A DNA stretch of 39,490 bases from Fomitopsis serialis (lineage: Eukaryota; Basidiomycota; Agaricomycetes; Polyporales; Fomitopsidaceae), in assembly GCF_022376445.1 (NCBI RefSeq), contig NW_025955323.1, positions 1 through 39,490 of the forward strand. Reading direction: 5' to 3'. The number at the start of each line of letters is the position of its first letter. Positions within the stretch are counted from its first letter, which is position 1. This document shows, piece by piece, positions 1-11,308 of the stretch. The translations under genes and the position numbers were made by a program. Below the pieces are notes generated by a model. It searched no databases. It worked only from the letters and a program-made list of their open reading frames with translations, and was not told where the DNA came from.

Positions 1-3000
1 TCGACGTCATTCACAGGGCGGCAACAGTACTCACTCTCCGTGTCATGAACAAGCTGACTACACATGGACACTGGGAGGACAAGTAGTGGCCTAGAATTGG
101 ACTTGTACTCGATCTCATGGTCGCGTACAGCAACGTGGCACTCATGCGGAGTCAGGAACTGAATTATCTTCCGACGTGACCAAAGTGCGGTATTGGTGCA
201 AACATGGCGGTGGAGCCACAGGGCTTCGTGGAGAACTGGCAAGCATCACTTCATGTCGCGAAAGCTAGAAGGACTGACGGACCATCCTCAGAGACGGAGG
301 CGCTACTCTCGGGCCCACTACAGCCCAGCGATATCATGCAGAGATGTCTCGACCATGCTCAGAGTCTGAAACATGACACCCGAGATTCAAATGCAGTAAT
401 ATTTATTCTCTTCGCGCCTGCACCTTGATGCGAGCTGTCGGGACGGTCGACGCCGATGAGTCAGTTAAACTCAGGCGCCGATGGAGTAAAGGGTGCGATC
501 GCCCAGTTCCGTTCCATGGGATTTATCGGTCTGTTCATGCATAGATCGACAATGGAGCCTTACCTGTCTGGGACGGTCATGTCTCGGAGAGTAGGGTCCA
601 ACTCCACGTCCCAGGCTTCCGCCAGATCACATCGCTCGCAACCTTGCTCGACGTTGTATGTTCATTCCCAAATGGGAGCGTGACTGTCCATATCCAAGCG
701 AGACGGCCTACGTTACTCCTGCTGTGCCGGTGACGAGCGAAGCGCTTCATTAAGGGCAAGTGGCTATCGATTGCGCGCCTCAGAACAAGACTTGAAAAGT
801 AGCGAACGTGGTCCAAGCGCGTACCTTGCATTAATCCGCAGAGGGAAGTTATGGTTGGGGGACGGGTTCCTCAGGCCTCAGGCCTTTATTATAACCCCTT
901 GATATGCTTTATTTCCGCTAATCGCAGAGAAGCCTCTCACACACAGGGTCGCATGAACCAACCGGCGTGAATGAGCGAAGAGACAACAACTTGGTCGCGA
1001 ATCACAGCGCGCCCCGTAGCAATGCCGCGTGTTACACTGCTGCTGTGCACTTACTGAGCACTGCCCGGACTTCTGCTTTGACAACTTGAACACCTTCCCG
1101 ATTTTGTGACCCTACTCGAATATATGAAGACATCTGTTCGCTCCATAGTCGTGCTGAATCACACCTTGAGCACTTAGACGAGTTTAAACGGTGGCGTGCG
1201 CAGATGCATCACTGTATCCGTCGTGTGAAGCCTATATGTTGCTGATTTGAGGTACATTGGTTCGGTACATAGAACCGTGGTCATCGATCATTCTGTGTCG
1301 CATAAGGCGAGACGATTACGTACAGCCACGATTGAAACGCCTGTGCGCGTTGTCCATCGTTACAATTCTACACGACCTCAGATCGACTTCCTTGCGGAAG
1401 TCCAGGACATGATTGCGGCACCAAATGTGTGGGCTCATCTATCCATTCTCCAGGGCCTCCAGGGCCGCCTCGTTAGCACCGGCCACGTCAAAACTTTCAA
1501 CGTCATATAAAATCACGTAGTTCCTCCGATCCGAGTCGGGCACCAGCTGCGACTTGGGAGCTCAACTGGGGTATCATCATCGCAGCCTCTGCGGAGAACT
1601 GGATCATAATCACATACGAAGTGGATTGGAAACCTGACAACAATTAAGTGCCAATGGATATTGGGAGGGGTCGGGCTTCGAGACGATGTCGAGCTGGACG
1701 TTGTCGTTGCGGATCGCTGACAACTTGAAGCCTATCATTGGTCTCGTCTGACCGCACTGTAGCAAAACGTAAGTTTTTTGGGACAAGATGGGCATGTCAT
1801 ACCCGATCCGAAATTACACCTTGCATCGCGTCTAGGATAGCGTTTTCGCGTATCAACATGTCACGCTGAGTCGCAGAGAATTAGTATGTAAGCGAGCATT
1901 GCGCAACGCGCTACGTTCGCGTATGCCAACTGTCGTGGCGCAAGGTTTGGTACCAAATGGAAAAGATGGTCCCGCCGCTTCTCAGCATTGAATAGCTGAG
2001 ACCTGCCACTTGTCAGTCACATCTTCGACCGCGGCGAAAGCTAGACACACCTCACCTTCAGCGGTCCCGGGCCACACCTTATCTCTATTCCTCTTCTTAA
2101 GCGAACCTCTTGGGAAGCCGAGCGATTCGTCATGGGTCACCGGTGCCCACTGGATGTCCTTCATCGTGACTCGGGGCTCCGAGCGGCCGACAGCTTACGG
2201 CTTCAACTTCAGGGACAGGATGAACGGGGGGCTCTCCGTATCAGGTTGTCCCACATGCAAGGATACCTCCATCTCTTCTACGACGTCACTTGACAGTTAT
2301 GTCAGGTTCGCGAAACAAGAGATGAAGGTTGTGTAGACATAACCACAGTCCATTATTAGACAGCTGCGAATGTCTGGGAATCGCCTCAATATTAGAAACC
2401 CCATGATATAAACTTTGCGCCCTGCTGACTCGGATGCTGCAGTTTGCCGACGTCGCTCACAAGAAGCCTAACCCTGCTTCCTGGACATGGGTCTACCCGC
2501 GGCCATCTCGGGTCAGCAGTTGCAATTGAAATATCACTAGTGCCTTCAGCGGTAAACCCTACTCGTCGAGGCGGTAGCTCCAGCTTCGCGTTCAGCAGCG
2601 TGCAAAAATGGAGGTCTCGAGGCGAATGCCTCACAAGTGTGACGGTCAAGCACATGGTCCGTGCTTTACTTCTGCGACTGAAGCGAACCCTGGTCACGTA
2701 GCATTCACCCCAGAGCCATATTATCCTCAAGATGACTCACACGGCTTCAAAGGCCTGAAGGGACATGGTTAGTATGAAAGTCAAGCTTCAATGAATCATG
2801 CACCAACGCGTTCGACTTCACCACCGCGCCTCCGACTTGGAGTCGATATGTTCAAAGCAGCGACAGCGCTGGTTTCAGCGTGGCGTCTTGTATGTGGCCG
2901 TGACGGGCACCTGCCACAGTGCCACCGACTCGGAGTGCGTACTCAGGCTGCGCCAGTAGGGATCCTCAGAACATATTCGGAAGGGCTCCACTATACTGTC

Positions 3001-4547
3001 AATCCTTTACCGATATCATAAGTATTGTGCGACTACAACCCCAGTACGAAAACTGCGTGTCAGTATCTCAGACACCGCTTTCAGATCTAGACGAGATACA
3101 TGCCTTCATTACTTCCGAATACTGTAGTAGTTGGCGGCCGAGTGCAGATTGAAGCATCGAAGAATTTACTCCATAATGTGCCCGGCACCGTTACAACTAT
3201 CAAGCGCGCGCGCGTGGTCGCGGCAGCACAGTTGCAACAAATGCGAACGCGGCCTGAGTTGGACCAACGGACAGTCGCGGTACTGGCTATTCAAGTGCTT
3301 TTCTCGTACTAGTAGGTGCGAGATGGTGCTAGATACCACATCATGGAGTCATGTTCGCGTGGAATGTCAGGTAAGCCTTTTCGACTGCAATGGAGACCTA
3401 GAGATGACAAAAATTTGGGTAGGCGGGGCGCGTTCCGATCGCGTCGAGTCGCCCGGTCAGTCTAAAGCGCACCACGTAAATGGTCTTCTAGTGACTTTCT
3501 TCCGGCTCACTTACAGTCCGGTTACTGCTGGTCTGACCCATCGGTATTAGGGACGATGTTGAGTCCTCAATCTGTGCCATTCAAACGTACACGATTAGTA
3601 TGCGATATGTGACATGACTTCGAAACACGCTTACTATGTAGCTGCATGGGTTTACGCGATCGACCGCCATTTGGATAAGATATGCACAATATTGTTGTTG
3701 TTCCTTGCTCGAGTGCATTGCAACCAGTCGTTGCCGGAAGGTACTTTGAACAAGTCGTACGCTAAAGCCGCGGGACGAAGTCCCCAAACTCGTCCCCTGC
3801 TCGCCGCGGCTGTACCCAGCGCTGGACTCGCTATCATTACTGCTTACCCCACCAAAGACGTCCGGCGTTGGTGTGCTGTACCCGATGAATCAAACTTACT
3901 CCTCCCAATGCAGATTGCGATGACGCGACTCGCCGACAGTAACGGCTGTAGACAGCTGTGGATTTCCCGGCCAAAAGGGAAAGAATTACGCCGCCGCATG
4001 CTGGTGGAACAGTACGGGTGCAGTCACGGTCCTGAGCGCATGCATGGGACTCTTCTCAGTCATATTGATCGTGTTCACCCGAGCTACGCAGCTCCTGGAA
4101 TGGAGATTTTGAGCCCCTCTGCCCTGGGTCTGTCACTGTATCATCGACCATCGACTGGATGTCAGTCTCTTGGGTACTGTTAGTTCACAAAGTTCTCCGT
4201 GGCATTTGAATCAGGCAGTGCTCTTGTCTTACCCTGGACCAGACCTACAGGGCCGGTGACACTATCCCCCAGGACAAATCCTCGGACATAGGTGCTCCAC
4301 GGTCTGGGGTCAACACTTGGGGTCGGCGACCGTGACAAGGCCCGTCGTCTCTGTGGCATGTTCTGGTCAAATGGTCTAATAACTGTCACATGAAATCTCG
4401 AGATGGTCACCACACGATGCCTGGATATGGGTACATATACTTAGAGCGGAGCCAACGATCCAATTATTCATACAAGGCGGACAGTGGATGCTCTGGACAG
4501 TCTATGGCGTGTCCGTTGGGTCCCAGTCCGTCACGAGCCCTAAGAGT
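1..4547. other. Gene-poor region, possible exon relics only
   Basis: No gene with a recognisable domain or a convincing chain of exons was found here. Open frames are short and of mixed composition. A few minus-strand stretches look protein-like: about 1439-1546 (a 36-codon frame with NYVILYDVES and NEAALEALENG ending in TAG), about 1610-1795, 1982-2164, and near 2230-2310 (EVSLHVGQPDTESPPFILSL). They are in different frames, and I could not join them into one reading frame with standard introns. They may be relics of one or more decayed genes, or unrecognised small exons. Confidence 0.4.
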
Positions 4548-5811
4548 TTATGTGAGCCCAAATTGTATTCGTAAACAGACGCTATAACCGAGAAGCTGAA
4601 ACGCACTTTCATCAAGGCTGTCCAGGTGAGCCACTTCCTCCGATGTCAGCTCGAAATCATAGACATTCAGGTTTGACTTGATCCGGTGCGCGGACGAAGA
4701 TTTAGGTAACGGTATGTATCCCTGGATGGATGTAGACAGTTAACATAGAGGTTATCTGACTAAATGGAGACTTCAAAGGCGTGCCTTCTGCAAAGAGTAA
4801 CGCAAGAGTATTTGCGCAGGCTCCTTTTCATATTTCTGTGCCAGGCGGACAATCGACGGATGCTTGAAGCGATATCCGCGTACGAGGGGTGCCCAAGCCT
4901 ATTATCGTGTTATGTGATGATTCGGTGTATGTCATGTAAGACCACTTACCTCCAATGCGATGTCGTGTTTCCTACACATGGCCACAATATCCGTACGGGT
5001 CATGAAAGGGTGAAGGTCGACCTGATGCGCTATGTCAGCGCACACGATATTAAGATTACGGTTTCGCTGACCTGATTAATCACAGGGAGTTCTACGGTTG
5101 CATCCACCATCTCTTGCAAGTGTCTGACGCCGAAGTTGCTGACACCCACGCTGCGGACGAACCCGTCCTTCTTAGCTTCGAGAATCGCCCTCCAACTCTC
5201 CGCGCGCTTCTTCGGGCCGCCGATGGCAGAGTGCATCAGGTACAAGTCGATGTATCCCAGTCCGCTCTCTTGAAGGGAGCGTGAAATGGTCCTTTTCGAG
5301 GTTGTATACCCGGAGTTGTTCTGCAACTTCGTAGTGAAAAAGACCTCAGAGCGAGGAACGCCAGAGGCAGCGCAGAAATCACGGATAGCCCGGCCACATT
5401 CAGCTTCGTTGTAGTACCACTCCGCGGAGTCCTGCGAGAGTCATCGGGGATCAGAGGCAAACGTCGTATTAGACGCAGTGATGGTGCAGCAGGTAACTCG
5501 GCATACGATGTGACGATATCCGGCCTGGACTACGATAAGCACGGGAGACACAGAAAGCAACACATCCACTGACCTCCAAAGCATGCTTCACAGCAGTGTA
5601 GGCCTCCCTGCCATCCATTTCGTACGTGCCTAACAATGCGAATGAGCCCCTCCTGAGTTCCCACCCGATATGAAGGACCATTGCAGACCGAAGCCCATGA
5701 TGGGTATTTCTTTCCCGTCCCGCAGCTATAGGCGATGATTAGCAGGGTGTCCCCTGGACAGCATGTCTCTAGAATACGTACCTTCATTTTCGAATGCAGA
5801 GTCAATGTCAT
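4548..5811 (-). CDS. Aldo-keto reductase (AKR), 8 exons
   Basis: Predicted NAD(P)H-dependent cytosolic oxidoreductase reducing aldehydes or ketones. Exons on the minus strand: 5811-5782, 5725-5689, 5629-5574, 5524-5507, 5431-5072, 5021-4950, 4898-4785, 4721-4548, giving about 286 aa, normal for a single-domain AKR barrel. The order of AKR signatures is complete: RDGKEIPIMGFGTYEM at the N-terminus, then D48-x-A-x-x-Y53-x-N-E, K82 (TTKL), H114 (IDLYLMHS), GVSNFGVRHL, a near-NQVELHP site (NQ/VDLHPF), and the cofactor-side IPLPKS with RIKSN. The D/Y/K/H tetrad is therefore present. Start ATG 5811 begins a 10-codon first exon ending AAG|GTACGT. Exon 4 is only 18 bp, and intron 7 (4784-4722) has a GC donor. 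Introns are 49-75 bp. The last residues are less certain, because a further small intron near the end cannot be excluded. The gene is divergent from the RING-like gene. Substrate unknown. Confidence 0.88.
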
Positions 5812-6563
5812 GATGAAACGTTTCGACGGTTCGTGGATTGCGCTCCGCCAACGCTGAAGAGTGCGGGAATACACTGACGATACCCTCAGCTTCGCGGTTA
5901 ACAATGGAATCTGGAGTGACGGTGTGAGTAAGGACGATGGCAAGCGGAGCGGATGACCATTCCGGCACCCGTGCCCAGCGTGAGCTTATGCAGCAGGTGG
6001 ATAGATAGTCCGGGCTTTGGGGCACCACTCTGTAGAGACAATTGCCATGCCGCTATGTACAAGTAAAGTACGAGAGTCGCCGGTGCAGTGACGTCCGACT
6101 CTTGAAGAACTCTGCTCGTCCCCGACAAGACGTGACACGCCCGGCGCCCCACCTTGATGGAACCCAGACATAATATAGGTCGACCAGTGCGGACCATCAC
6201 ATAGAACTTACCGTCGGGAATTTGCGCGGGGACCGCTTGACGAAAGGCTGTCGGGACTCGGTGCAATTGGAATCAGCTCAGCGTAAACAAGGCTGGCAAC
6301 ATACACTTGTGCAATGGTACAGTCTGAATTGACTTTAGTTGCCGAAAGCAGCGCTGACTCTGTCATCAACCATTCAGTGGCGTGAGAGAATATGCCGGTT
6401 TCGGCGAGCAGGAACCTGTTGCGGACACAACGCAAGGCATTGTTCTTCAACTCTGCAACGAACGCCGTCCTGCCTCTACTTGACCTCTTCCACAACCTGA
6501 GGCACTGCATATCCACAACATTGCTGCATTGTGCGGAAGAATTCTACGCTTGTTTCATCTCTT
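5812..6563. other. Divergent intergenic region, AKR / RING-like gene
   Basis: This 752-bp stretch lies between the AKR start (minus) and the RING-like start (plus), and would carry both promoters. No clear TATA box was found. A 102-codon minus-strand frame (6208-6516) is followed by a GTAAGT donor-like sequence near 6215, but it has no recognisable domain and I do not call it a gene. Confidence 0.4.
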
Positions 6564-8429
6564 ATGGCGACCGTCGACGTGCCTTCGCGCGTATCCTCCG
6601 ACAGCAGGCAGCAGGCTAGCGCTGCACGCGAGGTCATTGATGTCGATTCGTTTGACGAAGACGAGGTCACAATCTTGGATGGCCCACTCCCGTACCGGCA
6701 CAGTACAGGCTCAGTTCCTCATATCACTGGCGCCAGAGGGCCCTCAGGGTCGAGCTCCGCATCAGCCATCTTCGTGGAGAGTGATGATGAAGTAGAGGTT
6801 ACACGGGTAGAGAATGCGCACGGTATGGATATTCATCTCGCTTGTTTTATCCTGTTGCAACAACTATGGTCAGTAGCACGCCGCCGATTCTTGTCTCCTC
6901 CACCGAGGCCTATCCAACCTCTATACATCCCGCCTGTTCCTCCTATTCCACGCAACCTCGCCGGCCACAGCTCATTCCCCGCTCGCCTTGGAAGACGAGA
7001 GGGTGCGCCGCCTCCCGCTATCCGTCCAATTGCGCGCCCCTTTCCTTTTGAGGCCCGTCTGGGCCAGCCGCTTGCGCGCGGCCACACCCCACCTGTTGAT
7101 GTGCCACATCCTGCCCCAGTGGCTCGGTCTCATCACCAACCGGTTATGGGATTGGGTGGTGCCTTGATCGCTTTCAACAGGCAAAATTTCATAGCGGAAG
7201 TGAACAGACAGCGCGAGGAGGCCGTGCAACTTGAAGAGATGCGGTTCCCAGAGCGAGGTTGGCGCCGACTCCTTCCGGACATTGTCAATAACTGGTGGGA
7301 CGGTCCAGAACCAGCGCCACAACGCCGTCTTCCAGGACAAGCCGAGATCTATCCCGGTGGTCTAATGCTCAATGAACCCATTAACGATCTCGAAGACCTC
7401 GAATTTATCCGAGATATACTAGACGACGACCGATTTGGAGTCCCTCGTGGTCCTCTTGCAGTGGTCGAACGGCCAAGAGAGCAACATTACAAGCCAAGCT
7501 ACACCCATCCAGACAAACCTGTGCCTGGGTTTACATTCGACTTCGCCCCGTCGGAAGTGCCGTCTACTTCTGCGACATCGTCCTCCATTATCGTTCTGAA
7601 TGACGATGGCGAGATCACCGAAGGTCCGAGCAGGACGTCGGCAAACTCGAGCGTGGTCGAGGCGTCTGCCAGTCTGGTCTGCGCACGTTGCAATGACCCC
7701 CTCTCTCTGACAGCCGAGAGTGCAGCCCCGGAAGAGGAGATTGCGAGGAGGAGGATCTGGGGGCTTCGGTGTGGCCATATGCTGGATGGCAAGTGCGTAC
7801 AAGAGCTCATGAGCCCACCTGCGCCTCCTCCTCCTCCTCCTCCTCCTCCCCCAGCAGATGTCCAGGAGGCGATGGATGATCCCAAGGGCAAGGGTAAGGC
7901 GCGGGACGTCTCTCATGCCGATATCGCCATGGACACCGGCGAGCCGGACCTGCCAGTATCTAGTACAGGCAAGAGACGAGGGGCAGGGAAAGAGGCGACC
8001 ACGTCCAGGAAGGGCAAGCGGAAGGCGGCAGAGATGCTCCACCCAGAATCGGATCCGCCCCTAGCAGACGCACCGGGGCCGGTTAGCGCAGATGTTCCAC
8101 CCGAAGACAACTCAATACGTTCTCGTCTACGCCCTCGACATCCCCGCCAGGCTTCGCACGCCGTGGCACACGAACCTATTGCGGAGAGTGTCCCTTCGCC
8201 GCTATCTCCTGCACGTCTCGTCGGTGCCTCGCCCCGGCGGCGAGGTCGTGGATCTTCATCCACAACGCGCGTTCGCGGGAAGGGGAAGGGGAAGGCCAAA
8301 CCAACTATTGAAGCTGTACACCAGTGGACCTGCCCCGTGGCCGGTTGCGGTCACGTACACGCCAGCATTCGTGTAGATGGAGAGTGGAAGATGAATCCGC
8401 AGGAAGGATCGATCAGTTTGTTCATCTAG
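6564..8429 (+). CDS. Split-RING zinc protein, candidate SUMO-targeted E3 ligase
   Basis: About 604 aa after removal of a 51-bp intron (6823-6873, GTATGG...TCAG) that is a multiple of three and stop-free, so it hides in the open frame. Its removal deletes an out-of-place hydrophobic stretch (LACFILLQQLW) in a Pro/Arg-rich region. I chose ATG 6564 (MATVDVPSR) over an in-frame codon at 6531. Near the N-terminus are acid-flanked hydrophobic cores like SUMO-interaction motifs: VIDV 24-27, VTIL 35-38, AIFV 68-71, plus IIVL 325-328. A RING-like zinc site is split: C356-x2-C359, C386-G-H388, C394, then a poly-Pro run and about 180 Lys/Arg/Gly-rich residues, then C573-x4-C578-G-H580-V-H582 close to the end. 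Basic KGKGKA and KRKA clusters suggest a nuclear location. E3 ligase activity is inferred from the zinc pattern; a non-ligase zinc role is possible. Confidence 0.72.
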   Translation: MATVDVPSRVSSDSRQQASAAREVIDVDSFDEDEVTILDGPLPYRHSTGSVPHITGARGPSGSSSASAIFVESDDEVEVTRVENAHGMDIHLACFILLQQLWSVARRRFLSPPPRPIQPLYIPPVPPIPRNLAGHSSFPARLGRREGAPPPAIRPIARPFPFEARLGQPLARGHTPPVDVPHPAPVARSHHQPVMGLGGALIAFNRQNFIAEVNRQREEAVQLEEMRFPERGWRRLLPDIVNNWWDGPEPAPQRRLPGQAEIYPGGLMLNEPINDLEDLEFIRDILDDDRFGVPRGPLAVVERPREQHYKPSYTHPDKPVPGFTFDFAPSEVPSTSATSSSIIVLNDDGEITEGPSRTSANSSVVEASASLVCARCNDPLSLTAESAAPEEEIARRRIWGLRCGHMLDGKCVQELMSPPAPPPPPPPPPPADVQEAMDDPKGKGKARDVSHADIAMDTGEPDLPVSSTGKRRGAGKEATTSRKGKRKAAEMLHPESDPPLADAPGPVSADVPPEDNSIRSRLRPRHPRQASHAVAHEPIAESVPSPLSPARLVGASPRRRGRGSSSTTRVRGKGKGKAKPTIEAVHQWTCPVAGCGHVHASIRVDGEWKMNPQEGSISLFI

Positions 8430-9983
8430 TTTGTAGGTGAGCACGGTTGTTCCTAGCTGTCGTGCGTACTGATGCGACGCATCCTCTGTCTCCTAGGATG
8501 TATCATGGACGACAGTGGTTGGGATCGGTTTGACACTCGACGCATCATTTTGACACAATGAATATTGTCTTGCTCTCACCCGAAGGGGTACCGTGGTACG
8601 TCCGTCTGGATTTTACTTGAAGCCCTCTGGACCGCCGTCGTTCTGCCCCATATGCACGCTCTGCCAAGAGGTCGAGAGAGCTCCGTCTCAAAGCGCATGG
8701 CTGAACGCTTCTCAAGCCGTTCGAAGCCCGCGAAACGTGTTGACGAGAAGTCGTTCTCAGTTCAACGATAAAGGTAGGAGAGGCCTGCCTGGCTTAAGCA
8801 TCGAGGCTTGCTTCGGATGTTTCGACCCTCGATCCTCAGGCTTAAGTCTCCCGACATCCTGGATTGCTTCTCGCACGAGGTGCTGTCTCCCATGTCCGCG
8901 GGACATATCGCATGCCACCTGGATGGCCACTGACATCCAGTGACAACCGTGTGGCTAGCCACTCATGAATGGGTTTCACGTCCCCTTGAATGGCACGCCT
9001 CGAAAGCCGCAACTGCCTTGCCTGTTCTATGGTTCTGTTGATAACGGGCAACGTCCTTGTTCCATCTGGATAGAGTTTACGGTAATTGCGACTGCCATCT
9101 GGTCTTATTTGCTCCCGGCGCGGCGCGCGTATCATCCCTTCCGTCAAAGAGGTCTTCTTTAAGGTGTGCCTGGGGGAGACTACGGCGCGCGAAGTTGGTT
9201 ATTTTATGTCCTCTGTGTACATCGTGCATGAGTGTCTTGACGTCTCTATCGTGAGTTAGAAAGCAGGCACGAAATACCGACCACTTCAATGGATCTCGCA
9301 ATCGGTTGGTCGGACTCCGAAGGCCTAGTGCGCACGGTTTGGATATGACTGGCTACTGTACATACTCTACAAGTTTCTTGCGGGTGACGTAGCGCGGAGT
9401 GCTGATACTGGCTGAAACCACGTTCGCATATGCTCTAGATCGATCGGCCTTTTCTCCAGCCGGAAGACAGTGTTCGCAAGCATACAGATATTTAGCTCTC
9501 GTCTCGTAGTCTTGGTGTGCCAGTACAAGTGCCCGTGGCGAGTCCGCCTGCACTGCAACCAGAACGCCCCGTCGTGAGTTAAGCGCGCGTCAGTTCGGCC
9601 ACCGTGAAGCGACTTCCACGAATGGCAGCTACACCATCCTCGTTGTAACCACGATCTCGACCACGACCTCGGCACGGTGTATCCTCACTTATCAGCGAAC
9701 GATGCGCGCACACGGACTCATGGTCACAACGCATGGGGCTCGTGTTACCGGGCTAGGTTATTGGTCCCCATTGCCCACTGATTACATTCGTGACTTATCG
9801 TGGCGGCTCAAACCGCTCGAAATTTGAGCCTTCTCCGTCCTCCGCATTGCAAACGAGGCTGTCGATCCCTTAATGAAAGTCGCGTTGTTTGGGGCGGGCG
9901 CAGCTGCGATCCACATAACTGCCTCCTCGTTCCTGGCTTCCCCTCGCTCTCCTGCGACTGCTCGGGTGGCGTAGTAAACAGAC
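8430..9983. other. Intergenic, no supported gene
   Basis: Holds the 3' flank of the RING-like gene and the promoter side of the CPWC gene. Minus-strand frames at 8842-9147 (101 codons) and 9353-9675 (about 66-102 codons) have no recognised motif and no supporting splice chain. I see no element or RNA gene here. Confidence 0.4.
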
Positions 9984-11308
9984 ATGGCTGGCTCTCCGGA
10001 CGAACGCGCTCGCATACTCTGCCGAGAATACAAATGGAACAAGCTCGTACGTACTGTCCGCTGTGCTCTTCTGACGAAGAAGGTTATACATGTGTTGCTA
10101 TGTAGCTGACCAAATGGGAATCGCTCCCCCGCCTTCGGCTGGAACCTCATCGCGACCGGTTCGACTGCTTGCTTTGTGGCTTCACGAATACACTTGGCCA
10201 TACATGCCCGTGGTGTCTGAGTGCGTGCAAGTCTAGACCTCCAGCCGTCACTACCACCCGGCGGCGCATCAGTTGCCCCCAGCTCCTAAGCGATGCGCAA
10301 CGGGTCCATATGAGGAGGATGGAAACGCACCCTACCATGGCGACCAGATCGACCTGTGCAGTGTCCAACCTGAGCGTACGCCCGGGATGTGAGACGACAC
10401 GTGTTCGCGCCAGACCTCGCGCACCGACGCAGACGACGCGTCGACAGAAGCATCGCAAGGCGGGCGTTCACTCGACCGCCGATATAATGGCCACGATAAC
10501 ATATGTGAGGAAGCTGTTCATTCGAATCCGTGAATCGTGTACTGATGCACGTCCAGGATGTTGAAGTAGAGTTAAAGCCGTTCTTGAAAGAACTCATCAA
10601 CATGTATGACGACGATCTCACGAATCCCTCTATGCTCAATGCAAGCACCAAGCCCTCTACGGAAGCTCGACGAGACACCAAGGGAGGGGGCACCAGGAGC
10701 GTCGATGCATCGTCAACGTCGACTTCGTCTCAGCGGACGCTGCGCAGGAAACAAAGGATGGCCATGCTGCGCAGACGCTCGTCGCGCTCGCTGCGAAAGC
10801 GGTCCATGCCGTTGCTCTCCAAGACATCCTCGAAGCGTATGGACGACTGCGATTCGGCGGTGGTCACGGTGCAGGCGGTGCTGCCCTCTCGGTCCCCCTC
10901 GCCTTCGCCGGTCCCCTTTGTACCACTGGGCCACCCAGAGCGTCCCCTCTACACCGCGATCCGGAGGAACATGTGTCCCCCGGACTCCCACCCACACCCG
11001 GGTCTGACGTAGAGCACGCGTCTCTGCACGCCGTCTTGCTGGAGCGCGGCGCGAAATCCCTCGACATCCCTCGCCGGCCCGCGACCCTCGGGCGCTCGCA
11101 TCGACTTCGCCCACCTATCCCGGCGTCAGACTGGACGGCTGGGTGCTCTATCACGGGGGAAACGGAGCTGCGTATGGACCTCGCGCGGTGCCGCTCTGCA
11201 GAGGTTGTATTGCAGAGGCCGCGCGAGGCGAACTTAGGAGGCGTGGTCAGGGAGAAGGTCAAGAATCTGGGGAAGGGACTGAGAGAACTCTTGTTGAAGC
11301 GAGCATGA
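9984..11308 (+). CDS. Unknown CPWC-motif protein, frame disturbed
   Basis: Exon 1 (9984-10046, MAGSPDERARILCREYKW) ends CTC|GTACGT and joins in phase, after a 59-bp intron (10047-10105, ...TGTAG), to exon 2 starting LTKWESLPRLRLEPHRD. This is followed by FDCLLCGFTN and HTCPWC, a pair of CxxC knuckles that probably binds zinc. After roughly 10300 the coding signal changes frame: 10530-11012 is open in another frame (SPSPSPVPFVPL, then RPLYTAIRRNM). The tail (about 10973-11308) returns to the first frame and ends with GETELRMDLAR and a basic amphipathic end, KVKNLGKGLRELLLKRA. The head and tail look conserved, but the middle needs extra introns or indels. It could be a decaying gene, a gene with introns I cannot place, or a victim of base-calling errors. 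Function unknown. Confidence 0.5.

Noticed and set aside
7419..8042. 207-codon minus-strand frame with poly-Arg across the RING-like gene
   Set aside because: Antisense of the proline-codon run; a shadow frame.
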